Shown piece by piece: positions 35,961 to 45,989 of a stretch of DNA of 64,000 bases. The position numbers and the translations under genes were made by a program. The stretch is from Pseudomonadota bacterium (GTDB taxonomy: Bacteria > Pseudomonadota > Alphaproteobacteria > Caulobacterales > Caulobacteraceae). Numbering within the stretch: position 1 is the stretch's first letter; each line of letters starts with the position of its first letter. Where the stretch lies: contig JAEXZS010000097.1 in assembly GCA_023451375.1 (NCBI GenBank), positions 1 to 64,000 on the forward strand. Direction: 5' to 3'. Under the pieces are notes generated by a model. That model saw nothing but the letters and a program-made list of their open reading frames with translations. It was not told the origin of the DNA and ran no database searches.

Positions 35961-37359
35961 TGGCGCCCTCCTGCAGGAACCCACGCGGATCCGTCAGCAC
36001 CCCGGCGACCGCCGTCGCCGCCGCCGTCGCCGGGCTGGCCAGAATGGTGCGGGCGTCCTTGCCTTGGCGACCTTCGAAATTGCGGTTGGAGGTCGAGACG
36101 GCCAGCTGTCCCGGCGCGACGAAGTCCCCGTTCATGGCGATGCACATCGAACAGCCTGGGATGCGCCATTCGGCCCCGGCGGCGATGAAGACCTGGTCCA
36201 GGCCTTCCGCCTCCGCGTCGCGCCGCACGGCCTCGGACCCCGGCACCACCAGCATGCGCAGGCCCGGGCTCACCTTGCGGCCGCGCAGCACCGCGGCGGC
36301 GGCGCGCAGGTCGGGCAGGCGCCCGTTGGTGCACGAGCCGATGAAGACCACGTCCACCGGCTGACGGGTCGTCGCCTCTCCGGCGGTGAAGCCCATATAG
36401 GCGATGGCCTTGCGGTCGGAATCCGACTGGGGCTGAGGCACCGGGGAGCCGATCGGGGCACCCGCGTCCGGCGTGGTGCCCCAAGTCGCCATCGGCCGGA
36501 TTTCGGCGCCGTCGATCACGACCTCCTTGTCGAAGACCGCGCCCGGATCGGTGGCCAGTTTCAGCCATTCGGCCGCCGCCGCCTCATAGTCGGCGGGGAC
36601 GTGCCTACGGCCGCGCAGCCAGTCGATGGTGGTCTGGTCCGGCGCGATCATGCCCGCCCGAGCGCCGGCCTCGATGGACATGTTGCACAGGGTCATCCGC
36701 CCTTCCATGTCCAGCGACCGCACCGCCTCGCCGGCGTATTCGATGACGTAGCCGGTGCCGCCGCCGAAGCCGATGGCGGCGATGACGGCCAGGGCGACGT
36801 CCTTGCCGGACACGCCGAGCTGCAGGGCGCCGTCCACCGTCACCCGCATCGACTTGGCCTTGCGCTGCAGCAGGCATTGGGTCGCCAGCACATGTCCGAC
36901 TTCCGAAGTGCCGATGCCGAAGGCCAGGGCCCCAAAGGCGCCGTGGGTCGCCGTGTGGCTGTCGCCGCAGACCACGGTCATGCCGGGCTGGGTCAGGCCC
37001 AACTCAGGCCCCATGACATGGACCACGCCGCGATCGTCGGAGTCCCACCCCGCCAGCGGCACGCCGTGGGCGGCGCAGTTCCGCTCCAGCGTATGCACCT
37101 GGGCCTCGGCCTGGGGGGTGACGTAGGGTTTCAGTCCGTCCAGCCCCGCCGGAAGGGTCGGGGTCGAATGGTCCAGGGTGGCATAGGTCCGGTCGGGTCG
37201 TCGGACCTTCAGCCCGCGCGCCTCGATCTCGCTGAAGGCCTGCGGGCTGGTCACCTCGTGCACCAGGTGCAGGTCGACATACAGCACGCCCGGCGTGTCG
37301 GCCGTCTCCGGCCGCACGACGTGCGCGTCCCAGACCTTGTCGAACAGGGTGCGGGCCAT
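35953..37359 (-). CDS. leuC: 3-isopropylmalate dehydratase large subunit
   Basis: Aconitase-family isomerase converting 2- to 3-isopropylmalate, 468 residues, with a [4Fe-4S] cluster. Cluster ligands are visible in VFIGSCTNGRLPDL and GCSMCIAMN; VCGDSHTATHGAFGALAFGIGTSEVGH is the family block. Its ribosome-binding site, GGGGGAGGATC, lies in a short palindromic repeat at 37364-37399 directly ahead of the ATG, eight bases after the GGAGG core, so the repeat supplies translation initiation. Upstream ilvE ends 43 bases away. Confidence 0.97.
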   Translation of the reverse strand: MARTLFDKVWDAHVVRPETADTPGVLYVDLHLVHEVTSPQAFSEIEARGLKVRRPDRTYATLDHSTPTLPAGLDGLKPYVTPQAEAQVHTLERNCAAHGVPLAGWDSDDRGVVHVMGPELGLTQPGMTVVCGDSHTATHGAFGALAFGIGTSEVGHVLATQCLLQRKAKSMRVTVDGALQLGVSGKDVALAVIAAIGFGGGTGYVIEYAGEAVRSLDMEGRMTLCNMSIEAGARAGMIAPDQTTIDWLRGRRHVPADYEAAAAEWLKLATDPGAVFDKEVVIDGAEIRPMATWGTTPDAGAPIGSPVPQPQSDSDRKAIAYMGFTAGEATTRQPVDVVFIGSCTNGRLPDLRAAAAVLRGRKVSPGLRMLVVPGSEAVRRDAEAEGLDQVFIAAGAEWRIPGCSMCIAMNGDFVAPGQLAVSTSNRNFEGRQGKDARTILASPATAAATAVAGVLTDPRGFLQEGANV

Positions 37360-37363
37360 CAGC

Positions 37364-37399
37364 GATCCTCCCCCGTTCCGCTGCGCTCCTCGGGGGGGC
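37364..37399. repeat. Short palindromic repeat carrying the leuC ribosome-binding site
   Basis: gatcctcccccg (37364-37375) and cgggggggcg (37391-37400) pair around ttccgctgcgctcct. On the minus strand the terminal arm is GGGGGAGGATC, a strong Shine-Dalgarno sequence for leuC. It is a short member of the same family as 54036-54072, 56375-56546 and 62844-62992. Confidence 0.7.
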
Positions 37400-37401
37400 G
37401 T

Positions 37402-38361
37402 TCACGCATACTCGGGTTCCCGTTTCTCCACAGCCGCGCCGATCGGCTCCAGCCAGCCGAACCCATCCGGGGTCTCGCCGGTGAAAAGGCCGCGGAAGGC
37501 GCCGTTGACCGCCTTGGTCACCGGGCCCGGCCCGGCGGCGCGGGTGGCGATCCCGTCCACCGAGCGCACCGGCGTGATCTCCGCGGCCGTGCCGGTCATG
37601 AAAATTTCGTCGGCCAGGTACAGGGCCTCGCGCGGCATGGCCTGTTCGACGACCTCGATCCCTTGCGCCTTCGCCAGCTTGATGACGCTGTCGCGCGTGA
37701 TGCCCATCAGGATGGAGTTGGCGGCCGGCGGGGTCATGACCTTGCCGTCCTTGACCACGAACAGGTTCTCGCCCGCCCCTTCCGACAGACGCCCATCGAC
37801 GCCCAGGGCGATGCCCTCGCCGAAGCCGCCGACGCGGGCCTCCCGGCCGATCAGATAGGACGACAGATAGTTGCCCCCCGCCTTGGCCGCCGAGGGCGTG
37901 GTGTTCGGCGCCGTGCGGTTCCAACTGGAGACGCAGGCGTCCACGCCCTTCTCCAGCGCCTCTTCGCCCAGATAGGCGCCCCAGGGAAAGGCGGCGATGG
38001 CGATGTCGACGTTCATGTTCTGGGGCGCCGGGGTCACGCCCATGCCGCACTGGCCCAGAAAGGCGATGGGACGGATATAGGCCGAGCGCAGTCCCTCGGA
38101 CCGCACCACCGCATGGCAGGCCGCGACCAGCTCGTCCTCGGTGTAGGGCAGTTGGATATGATAGATGCGCGCGCTGTCGAACAGCCGCCGCACATGCTCG
38201 CGCAGGCGGAAGCCGCACGGTCCCTTGGGCGTGTCATAGACGCGGATGCCCTCGAACACCGAGGTGCCGTAGTGGAGCGCGTGGCTCATGACGTGGATCT
38301 TCGCGTCGGCCCACGGCGTCAGTTCGCCGTTGATCCAAATATGCTCAGCCAGCGGCTGCAT
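37402..38361 (-). CDS. ilvE: Branched-chain amino acid aminotransferase
   Basis: PLP fold-type IV transaminase making Ile, Leu and Val from their 2-oxo acids; 319 residues. HALHYGTSVFEGIRVYDT, YIRPIAFLGQCGMGVTP, the PLP Lys region PSAAKAGGNYLSSYLIGREA and ADEIFMTGTAAEITPV are the signatures. Its ATG lies inside the leuA 3' end (17-base overlap), so it is coupled to leuA. Sitting between the ilv and leu genes suits its use by all three pathways. Confidence 0.95.
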   Translation of the reverse strand: MQPLAEHIWINGELTPWADAKIHVMSHALHYGTSVFEGIRVYDTPKGPCGFRLREHVRRLFDSARIYHIQLPYTEDELVAACHAVVRSEGLRSAYIRPIAFLGQCGMGVTPAPQNMNVDIAIAAFPWGAYLGEEALEKGVDACVSSWNRTAPNTTPSAAKAGGNYLSSYLIGREARVGGFGEGIALGVDGRLSEGAGENLFVVKDGKVMTPPAANSILMGITRDSVIKLAKAQGIEVVEQAMPREALYLADEIFMTGTAAEITPVRSVDGIATRAAGPGPVTKAVNGAFRGLFTGETPDGFGWLEPIGAAVEKREPEYA

Positions 38362-39592
38362 AGACTTTTCCCTGTTCTGCGGAGACGCCGTCGACCCGGT
38401 CGATGATGGCGATCAGTTCCGCATCGTTGATCTCGCCGATCTGGTCGGCGCGTTGCTTGAAGCCGGTCACCACCGCGGCCAGGCGCTCGCCCTCGATGGG
38501 ACGGCCGATGGTCTCGGCGCGCCTGGCGATGGCGTGACGCCCGGAATGCTTGCCCAGCACGAACCAGCTGCCCTCGAAGCCCACGTCCTGGGGGCTCATG
38601 ATCTCGTAGGTGCGGCTGTCGGCCAGCATGCCGTGCTGGTGGATCCCGGCCTCGTGGGCGAAGGCGTTGATGCCCACCACCGACTTGTTGCGGGCGATCA
38701 CCGTCTCGGTGATCTCGCACAGGATCTTGGAGGCGCGCACCAGGTGGCGGCTGTCGGCGCCGGTCGTGACGCCATAGCGGTCCTGGCGGACCTTCAGCGC
38801 CATGATGACCTCTTCGATCGAGGCGTTGCCGGCCCGTTCGCCGATGCCGTTGATCGCGCCCTCGATCTGCCGCGCCCCGCCCTCGACGGCGGCCAGGGAG
38901 TTGGCGACCGCCATGCCCAGGTCGTCGTGGCAGTGGGCCGAGAAGATCACCTGCGGATGGCGCCTGTGAATTCGCGCCGCCAGATGGCGGTAGGTCTCGC
39001 GCACCTCTTCCGGGGTGGCGTAGCCGACCGTGTCGGGCACGTTCAGCGTCCGCGCCCCGGCGTCGGCGGCGGCCTCCAGCACATCGGCCAGGAACTCCGG
39101 CTCCGTGCGGAAGGCGTCCTCGGCCGAGAACTCGACGTCGTCGAACAGGCTGGCGGCGTATTCCACCGAGCGCACCGCCGTCGACAGCACCTCGTTGGTC
39201 GACATCTTCAGCTTGGCCGCCCGATGGATCGGGCTGGTGGCCAGGAAGACGTGGCAGCGGCGGTCGGCCTTGGGCGCCGGCTGCAGGGCGCGGAAGCTGG
39301 CGTCGATGTCCTTCTCGTTGGCCCGCGACAGCGAGCAGAAGATCGGCCCCTCCACCTCGCCGGTCACGCGACGGATGCAGTCCTCGTCGCCTGGCGAGGC
39401 GGCGGCGAAGCCGGCCTCGATAACGTCGACGCCCAGGTCCCGCAGGACCTGGGCCATCTTCACCTTGGCCTGGGCGGACATGGAGAAGCCGGGCGCCTGC
39501 TCTCCATCCCGCATCGTCGTGTCGAAGATGATGACGCGGTTCGGATCGGCCGCGATCTGTTCGGTGCGCGATACGCCAGATACTCGAGACAT
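38345..39592 (-). CDS. leuA: 2-isopropylmalate synthase, short form without the leucine-binding domain
   Basis: Committed step of leucine synthesis: acetyl-CoA plus 2-oxoisovalerate to 2-isopropylmalate. 415 residues against about 520 in Escherichia coli. The catalytic barrel is complete: IIFDTTMRDGEQAPG (D24, R28), SAHCHDDLGMAVANS with the metal His pair, NGIGERAGNASIEEV. The linker region HEAGIHQHGMLADSRTYEIMSPQDVGFEG is also there. It stops at RVDGVSAEQGKVYAAAG, where the C-terminal allosteric domain should begin. The stop lies in a clean 17-base overlap with ilvE, so this is not an obvious frameshift. The ATG at 39592 meets the ilvN TGA. A homocitrate/citramalate activity cannot be excluded, but the operon argues for LeuA. 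Confidence 0.9.
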   Translation of the reverse strand: MSRVSGVSRTEQIAADPNRVIIFDTTMRDGEQAPGFSMSAQAKVKMAQVLRDLGVDVIEAGFAAASPGDEDCIRRVTGEVEGPIFCSLSRANEKDIDASFRALQPAPKADRRCHVFLATSPIHRAAKLKMSTNEVLSTAVRSVEYAASLFDDVEFSAEDAFRTEPEFLADVLEAAADAGARTLNVPDTVGYATPEEVRETYRHLAARIHRRHPQVIFSAHCHDDLGMAVANSLAAVEGGARQIEGAINGIGERAGNASIEEVIMALKVRQDRYGVTTGADSRHLVRASKILCEITETVIARNKSVVGINAFAHEAGIHQHGMLADSRTYEIMSPQDVGFEGSWFVLGKHSGRHAIARRAETIGRPIEGERLAAVVTGFKQRADQIGEINDAELIAIIDRVDGVSAEQGKVYAAAG

Positions 39593-39843
39593 CACGCGGC
39601 CTCGGACTGGATCATGTCGTTGCTGATCCGGCGCACGCCGAACAGCCGGTCGATCTGGCGGCCCAGATTGTCCATGCAGCGGCCGGCGTCGCGCCCGCGC
39701 ACTGTCAGGGCGATGTTACGAAACGTGCCTTCGTCGGCCATGTTGATGCCGTCGATGTGGAAGCCCCGGCGCTCCACCAGGCCGATGAGACGCTGGAGCG
39801 ATCCGTCCGCACGGTCGATCTGGATGTGGATCGTGTCGCTCAT
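39592..39843 (-). CDS. ilvN: Acetolactate synthase small subunit, short ACT form (IlvM-like)
   Basis: Regulatory subunit of acetohydroxyacid synthase, 83 residues: one ACT domain only (IHIQIDRADGSLQRLIGLVERRGFHIDGINM; IALTVRGRDAGRCMDNLGRQIDRLFGV). This matches the size of the E. coli AHAS II subunit IlvM (about 87) rather than the 160-180 residue IlvN/IlvH usual in Alphaproteobacteria. The ilvB stop is one base from its start; its own stop touches leuA. The small size suggests weak or altered valine feedback; inference. Confidence 0.88.
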   Translation of the reverse strand: MSDTIHIQIDRADGSLQRLIGLVERRGFHIDGINMADEGTFRNIALTVRGRDAGRCMDNLGRQIDRLFGVRRISNDMIQSEAA

Positions 39844-39844
39844 C

Positions 39845-41557
39845 TCAGGAGCCCTCCATCATTTCAGCGTTGCTCTTGCCCGGCGGAACCAGCGGCCAGA
39901 CGTTGTCTCGGGGATCGATGACCACATGGGCCAGGCAGGGGCCATCGGCGGCCAACAGGCGTCGGATGCCGTCGGACACCTGATCGCGGCGATCGATGCG
40001 GAAGGCCTCGACGCCGAAGGCTTCGGCCACCTTCACGAAGTCCGGATTGTCCGACAGGTCGATCTCGGAATAGTTCTCGGCGAAGAACAGCTCCTGCCAC
40101 TGGCGCACCAGGCCCAGCGACGAGTTGTCGATCAGCACGATCTTCAGCGGGATGCCGTAACGCTTCAGCGTCGCCAGCTCCTGGATGTTCATCATGAAGC
40201 CGCCGTCCCCGGCGATGGTCACCACCGTGGCGGACGGATCGGCCAGCTTGGCGCCGATGCCGGCGGGCAGGCCGAAGCCCATGGCCCCCAGGCCGCCCGA
40301 GGTGATGTGCGCTTCCGGCCGCGCGAAGCGGCAGTGCTGGGCCGCCCACATCTGGTGTTGGCCGACGTCGCAAGCCGCGACGAAGGCGTCGCCCGCCACT
40401 TCCGAAATCTCCTTCAGCAGCGCGGGGGCATAGACCCCCTCGCCCGGCGCGTCGTAGCGGAAGGCCCCGGCCATCGCGGCGCGGGCGCAGTCGGCCGCCC
40501 AGGGCTGGATGTCCAGGCCGGGACCGGCGCTCAGGCGCTCGCTCAGGGCTTCGATGCCGGACTTCAGCTCGCCGACCACCGCGACATTGGCCGCGCGCAG
40601 CTTGCCGACCTCCGAGGCGTCGATGTCGAAATGGACCACCCGCGCGTTCGGCGCGAACTCAGCCAGCTTGCCGGTGGCGCGATCGTCGAACCGGGCGCCG
40701 ACGACGATCAGCAGGTCGCTCTCCTGCACCGCCTCATTGGCCGCGCGCGTCCCATGCATCCCCAGCATCCCCAGCATGCCGGGCGCGTCGGTCGGGATCG
40801 TCCCCAGCGCGTTCAGGGTGGAGACCTGCGGGATCCCTGTCGCGCGGGCGAACTGACGCACGGCCGCCGTGGCGCCGCCGATCTTCACCCCGCCGCCGAC
40901 ATAGACCAGCGGCCTGGTCGCGGCGCGGATGGCGGCCTCGGCGGCGGCGATCGCGTCGTGGTCGACGCGGGGCGTCTCGTTGGGAATGTGGAAGCCGTAG
41001 TCGTCGCCCGTCATGGCGAACTGGACGTCCTTGGGCAGGTCGACCAGCACCGGACCGGGGCGGCCCGAGGCGGCGATATGGAAGGCTTCCTCGATCGCGG
41101 CCGGAACCTCGGCGGCGTCGCGCACCAGGATGGAGTGTTTCACGATCGGCAGGGTGACGCCCAGGATGTCGATCTCCTGGAAGGCGTCGGTGCCCATCAC
41201 GCCCTGGGGGACGTTGCCGGTGATGCAGACCATCGGCACCGAATCCATCATCGCATTGGCGATGCCGGTGATCAGATTGGTGGCGCCCGGGCCCGACGTC
41301 GCCATGCACACCCCGACGCGGCCGCTCTTTCTCGCATAGGCGTCGGCGGCGAAGGCCGCGCCCTGCTCGTGGCGGACCAGGATGTGCTTCAGCTTCGACC
41401 CGGCCAAGGCGTCATAGACCGGCATGATGGCGCCGCCCGGATAGCCGAACACCACCTCCACCCCCAGCCGCTCCAGGGTGGAGACCAGCAGGCGCGCCCC
41501 CGATCGGGGGGCGGCCTCGGCTGAGGATCTGAAGGCGGCGGCGGTCATCACGGTCAT
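39845..41557 (-). CDS. ilvB: Acetolactate synthase large subunit
   Basis: ThDP-dependent first common step of Ile and Val synthesis, 570 residues. The catalytic Glu sits in ILVRHEQGAAFAADAYAR, and GVCMATSGPGATNLITGIANA, FQEIDILGVTLPIVKHS and the ThDP motif GDGGFMMNIQELATLKRYGIPLKIV (G-D-G to N) are complete. Two ATGs (41557, 41548) are in frame; the first is used. The partner is the short ACT protein at once downstream (1-base gap), as in AHAS II (ilvG-ilvM) pairs, and ilvG would be an equally good symbol. Confidence 0.96.
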   Translation of the reverse strand: MTVMTAAAFRSSAEAAPRSGARLLVSTLERLGVEVVFGYPGGAIMPVYDALAGSKLKHILVRHEQGAAFAADAYARKSGRVGVCMATSGPGATNLITGIANAMMDSVPMVCITGNVPQGVMGTDAFQEIDILGVTLPIVKHSILVRDAAEVPAAIEEAFHIAASGRPGPVLVDLPKDVQFAMTGDDYGFHIPNETPRVDHDAIAAAEAAIRAATRPLVYVGGGVKIGGATAAVRQFARATGIPQVSTLNALGTIPTDAPGMLGMLGMHGTRAANEAVQESDLLIVVGARFDDRATGKLAEFAPNARVVHFDIDASEVGKLRAANVAVVGELKSGIEALSERLSAGPGLDIQPWAADCARAAMAGAFRYDAPGEGVYAPALLKEISEVAGDAFVAACDVGQHQMWAAQHCRFARPEAHITSGGLGAMGFGLPAGIGAKLADPSATVVTIAGDGGFMMNIQELATLKRYGIPLKIVLIDNSSLGLVRQWQELFFAENYSEIDLSDNPDFVKVAEAFGVEAFRIDRRDQVSDGIRRLLAADGPCLAHVVIDPRDNVWPLVPPGKSNAEMMEGS

Positions 41558-41573
41558 CCGGTCCTTGCCTGGC

Positions 41574-42587
41574 TCAGGCCGCTTCGGACTTGGGCGTGTT
41601 CAGCCAGGCCATGCGCTCGCGCAGGCGCGCGCCGACCTGTTCGATCTCGCTCTCGCGGTCCTGCTTCAGCCAGGCTTCGTACTGCGGCTTGCCGGCCTCG
41701 TTCTCGGCGATCCAGTTCCTGGCGAAGGTCCCGTCCTGGATCTCGTCCAGGATGGTCTTCATGCGCGCCTTGGTCTCTTCGTTGACGACGCGCGGGCCGC
41801 TGGCGACCGCCCCGTACTTGGCCGTTTCCGAGATGAAGTGGTGCATCTTGGAGATACCGCCTTCGTAGAACAGGTCCACGATCAGCTTCAGCTCGTGCAG
41901 ACATTCGAAGTAGGCGATCTCGGGCTGGTAGCCGGCCTCGACCAGGGTGTTGAAGCCTTGGATGACCAGCTCCTTGGCGCCGCCGCACAGAACGGCTTGT
42001 TCGCCGAACAGGTCGGTCTCGGTCTCCTCGCGGAAGGTGGTTTCCAGCAGGCCGCCGGTCGCGCCGCCGTTGCCCTTGGCGTAGCCCATGGCCCGGTCGC
42101 GCGCCTTGCCGGTCGCGTCCTTCTCGACAGCAAACAGCGACGGGACGCCCCGGCCACGCTGGAACTCGCGACGGACCAGGTCACCGGGCCCCTTCGGCGC
42201 GACCAGGATGACGTCCATGTCCTCGCGCGGCGTGATGCGCCCGTAGATGATCGAGAAGCCGTGGGCGAACAGCAGGGCCGAGCCGGGCTTGGCGTTCGGC
42301 TCGATGATGTCGCGATAGACCTCGCCCTGGATCATGTCCGGGGTCAGGATGGCGATGATGTCCGCGCCCTTGACGGCCTCGGCCGGCTCGGCGGTCGGGA
42401 CGCCGTCGGCGGCGGCGTGCTTCCACCCCGTGCCGCCCTGGCGAACGCCGACGATCACGTCATGGCCGCTGTCCTTCAGGTTCTGCGCATGGGCGCGGCC
42501 CTGCGAGCCGTAGCCGATGATGGCGATGCGCTGGCCGGCGATGGCGCCGGGGCGGATGTCGTCGTTGGTGTAGATGGTGATGGCCAT
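41574..42587 (-). CDS. ilvC: Ketol-acid reductoisomerase
   Basis: NADPH- and Mg-dependent isomeroreductase making dihydroxy acids of Ile/Val synthesis; 337 residues, so class I short form. The Rossmann motif is GYGSQGRAHAQNLKDSG near residues 25-41, followed by LTPDMIQGEVY and VAPKGPGDLVRREFQRGRGVPSLF. The C-terminal knotted domain shows LFGEQAVLCGG and SETAKYGAVASGPRVV. The gap to ilvB is 16 bases and to ilvD is 3 bases, so it is within the operon. Confidence 0.97.
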   Translation of the reverse strand: MAITIYTNDDIRPGAIAGQRIAIIGYGSQGRAHAQNLKDSGHDVIVGVRQGGTGWKHAAADGVPTAEPAEAVKGADIIAILTPDMIQGEVYRDIIEPNAKPGSALLFAHGFSIIYGRITPREDMDVILVAPKGPGDLVRREFQRGRGVPSLFAVEKDATGKARDRAMGYAKGNGGATGGLLETTFREETETDLFGEQAVLCGGAKELVIQGFNTLVEAGYQPEIAYFECLHELKLIVDLFYEGGISKMHHFISETAKYGAVASGPRVVNEETKARMKTILDEIQDGTFARNWIAENEAGKPQYEAWLKQDRESEIEQVGARLRERMAWLNTPKSEAA

Positions 42588-42590
42588 GGG

Positions 42591-44342
<1,752 letters not shown>

Positions 44343-44373
44343 CGGTCCGGTTCGTTTCGAACCGCCAAGCACG

Positions 44374-44402
44374 AAAAACCCCGCTTCCTTTCGGGAGCGG
44401 GG
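44374..44402 (-). terminator. Attenuator terminator ahead of ilvD
   Basis: On the minus strand CCCCGCTCCC and GGAAGCGGGG form a 10-bp stem (one mismatch) with a GAAA loop, then TTTTT. It sits between the leader peptide stop and the ilvD start, 31 bases before the ATG. A segment of the leader codons (44444-44456) can pair with 44397-44408, which covers the 5' arm, giving an alternative antiterminator. Confidence 0.85.
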
Positions 44403-44456
44403 TGGTGCGAGGCGATCCTGAGGGTGTTTAGGTCAGGTCGCGTGCATCCACGCCGC
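44397..44456 (-). promoter_or_regulatory. Candidate antiterminator pairing of the ilv leader
   Basis: Minus-strand GCGGCGTGGATGC (44456 to 44444), lying just after the Ile/Leu/Val codons, is complementary to GCACCACCCCGC (44408 to 44397) apart from one mismatch and one bulged base. The second segment contains the terminator 5' arm CCCCGC, so the two structures are mutually exclusive. This is the arrangement expected for ribosome-controlled attenuation. Confidence 0.6.
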
Positions 44457-44582
44457 TTGCGTAAGCAGGCCAAGAAGTACGAGGGTAATCAGGAAAACCG
44501 GGGCTTCCAGGCCGATCGGCGCGCGAGTGACGGCGACCGCTTCAGCGGTGCGTCCCTTCATGTCGCGCATCATCGTGGCCAC
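44433..44582 (-). CDS. ilv leader peptide
   Basis: A 49-residue reading frame from a GTG at 44582, with AAGGGAG ahead of it as ribosome-binding site (ATG at 44573, 44570 and 44561 are internal options). It ends at TGA 44433. The core EAPVFLITLVLLGLLTQ packs nine Ile, Leu or Val residues into the 12 residues VFLITLVLLGLL. The peptide has no other recognisable domain. Followed at once by antiterminator and terminator hairpins and the ilvD gene, it fits the role of a transcription-attenuation leader read when branched-chain aminoacyl-tRNA is plentiful. Confidence 0.8.
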   Translation of the reverse strand: MATMMRDMKGRTAEAVAVTRAPIGLEAPVFLITLVLLGLLTQAAWMHAT

Positions 44583-44611
44583 GGGCTGGCTCCCTTGTTC
44601 GAACGCAAGAA

Positions 44612-44635
44612 ACCATAGCCCCCGACGCAAAGCAA
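44612..44635 (-). promoter_or_regulatory. Candidate promoter of the ilv/leu operon
   Basis: On the minus strand TTGCTT (44635 to 44630), ten bases, then GCTATGGT (44619 to 44612). This resembles the Caulobacter housekeeping consensus (TTG-like element, 10-14 bases, GCTAnAwC). Transcription would start about 25 bases ahead of the leader GTG, which suits attenuation. The gap to the divergent gap gene (44636-44814) shows no other clear element apart from the gap ribosome-binding site. Confidence 0.5.
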
Positions 44636-44814
44636 CCCGTCTTCGCACGATTTTTGCGCGACATTGATCTTGGGGCCCGTCAAAGGGTGTTTCTTGCCTG
44701 GAAGGCTGCAGGCGTAACAGTCGAACGCGCGATGTTATGCGGACGGGGTTGAAACGCGTCGCGCCCCGGCTCATTGAAACGCCCAACAACAAACCGTTCA
44801 GAGGAGCCCCACCC

Positions 44815-45822
<1,008 letters not shown>

Positions 45823-45831
45823 GACATGCTT

Positions 45832-45974
45832 CCCTCTCCCGCTGGGAGAGGGCTTGAGCGCCCGAGAGCCGTCAGGCGATCGGCCTTGCGCGAAGGGGTG
45901 AGGGTCGTGCGTTTCTGGTGAGACCCGACTCTCCTCCGTCCGCTTCGCGGCCACCTTCTCCCAATGGGAGAAGG
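45832..45974. repeat. Intergenic mosaic repeat with two hairpins, gap-pgk gap
   Basis: It begins with ccctctccc-gct-gggagaggg (45832-45852) and ends with ccttctccc-aat-gggagaagg (45954-45974), two perfect 9-bp hairpins. Together they bracket about 100 bases. The last hairpin arm, GGGAGAAGG, sits immediately ahead of the pgk start region and could serve as its Shine-Dalgarno sequence. Confidence 0.7.
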
Positions 45975-45989
45975 ATCATGGAGACCGAT

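Noticed and set aside
37364..37399. Intrinsic terminator between ilvE and leuC
   Set aside because: The hairpin lacks a U tract on the transcribed strand and its distal arm is a good ribosome-binding site for leuC, so a repeat-derived initiation region fits better than a stop.
35839..38406. 855-residue plus-strand frame over leuC, leuD and ilvE
   Set aside because: Same explanation; His/Gln/Arg-biased translation typical of antisense frames in GC-rich DNA.
44374..44402. Terminator of the divergent gap gene or of an unseen upstream gene
   Set aside because: The T tract is on the minus-strand side and it is preceded on that strand by the leader peptide; no gene ends here other than that leader.
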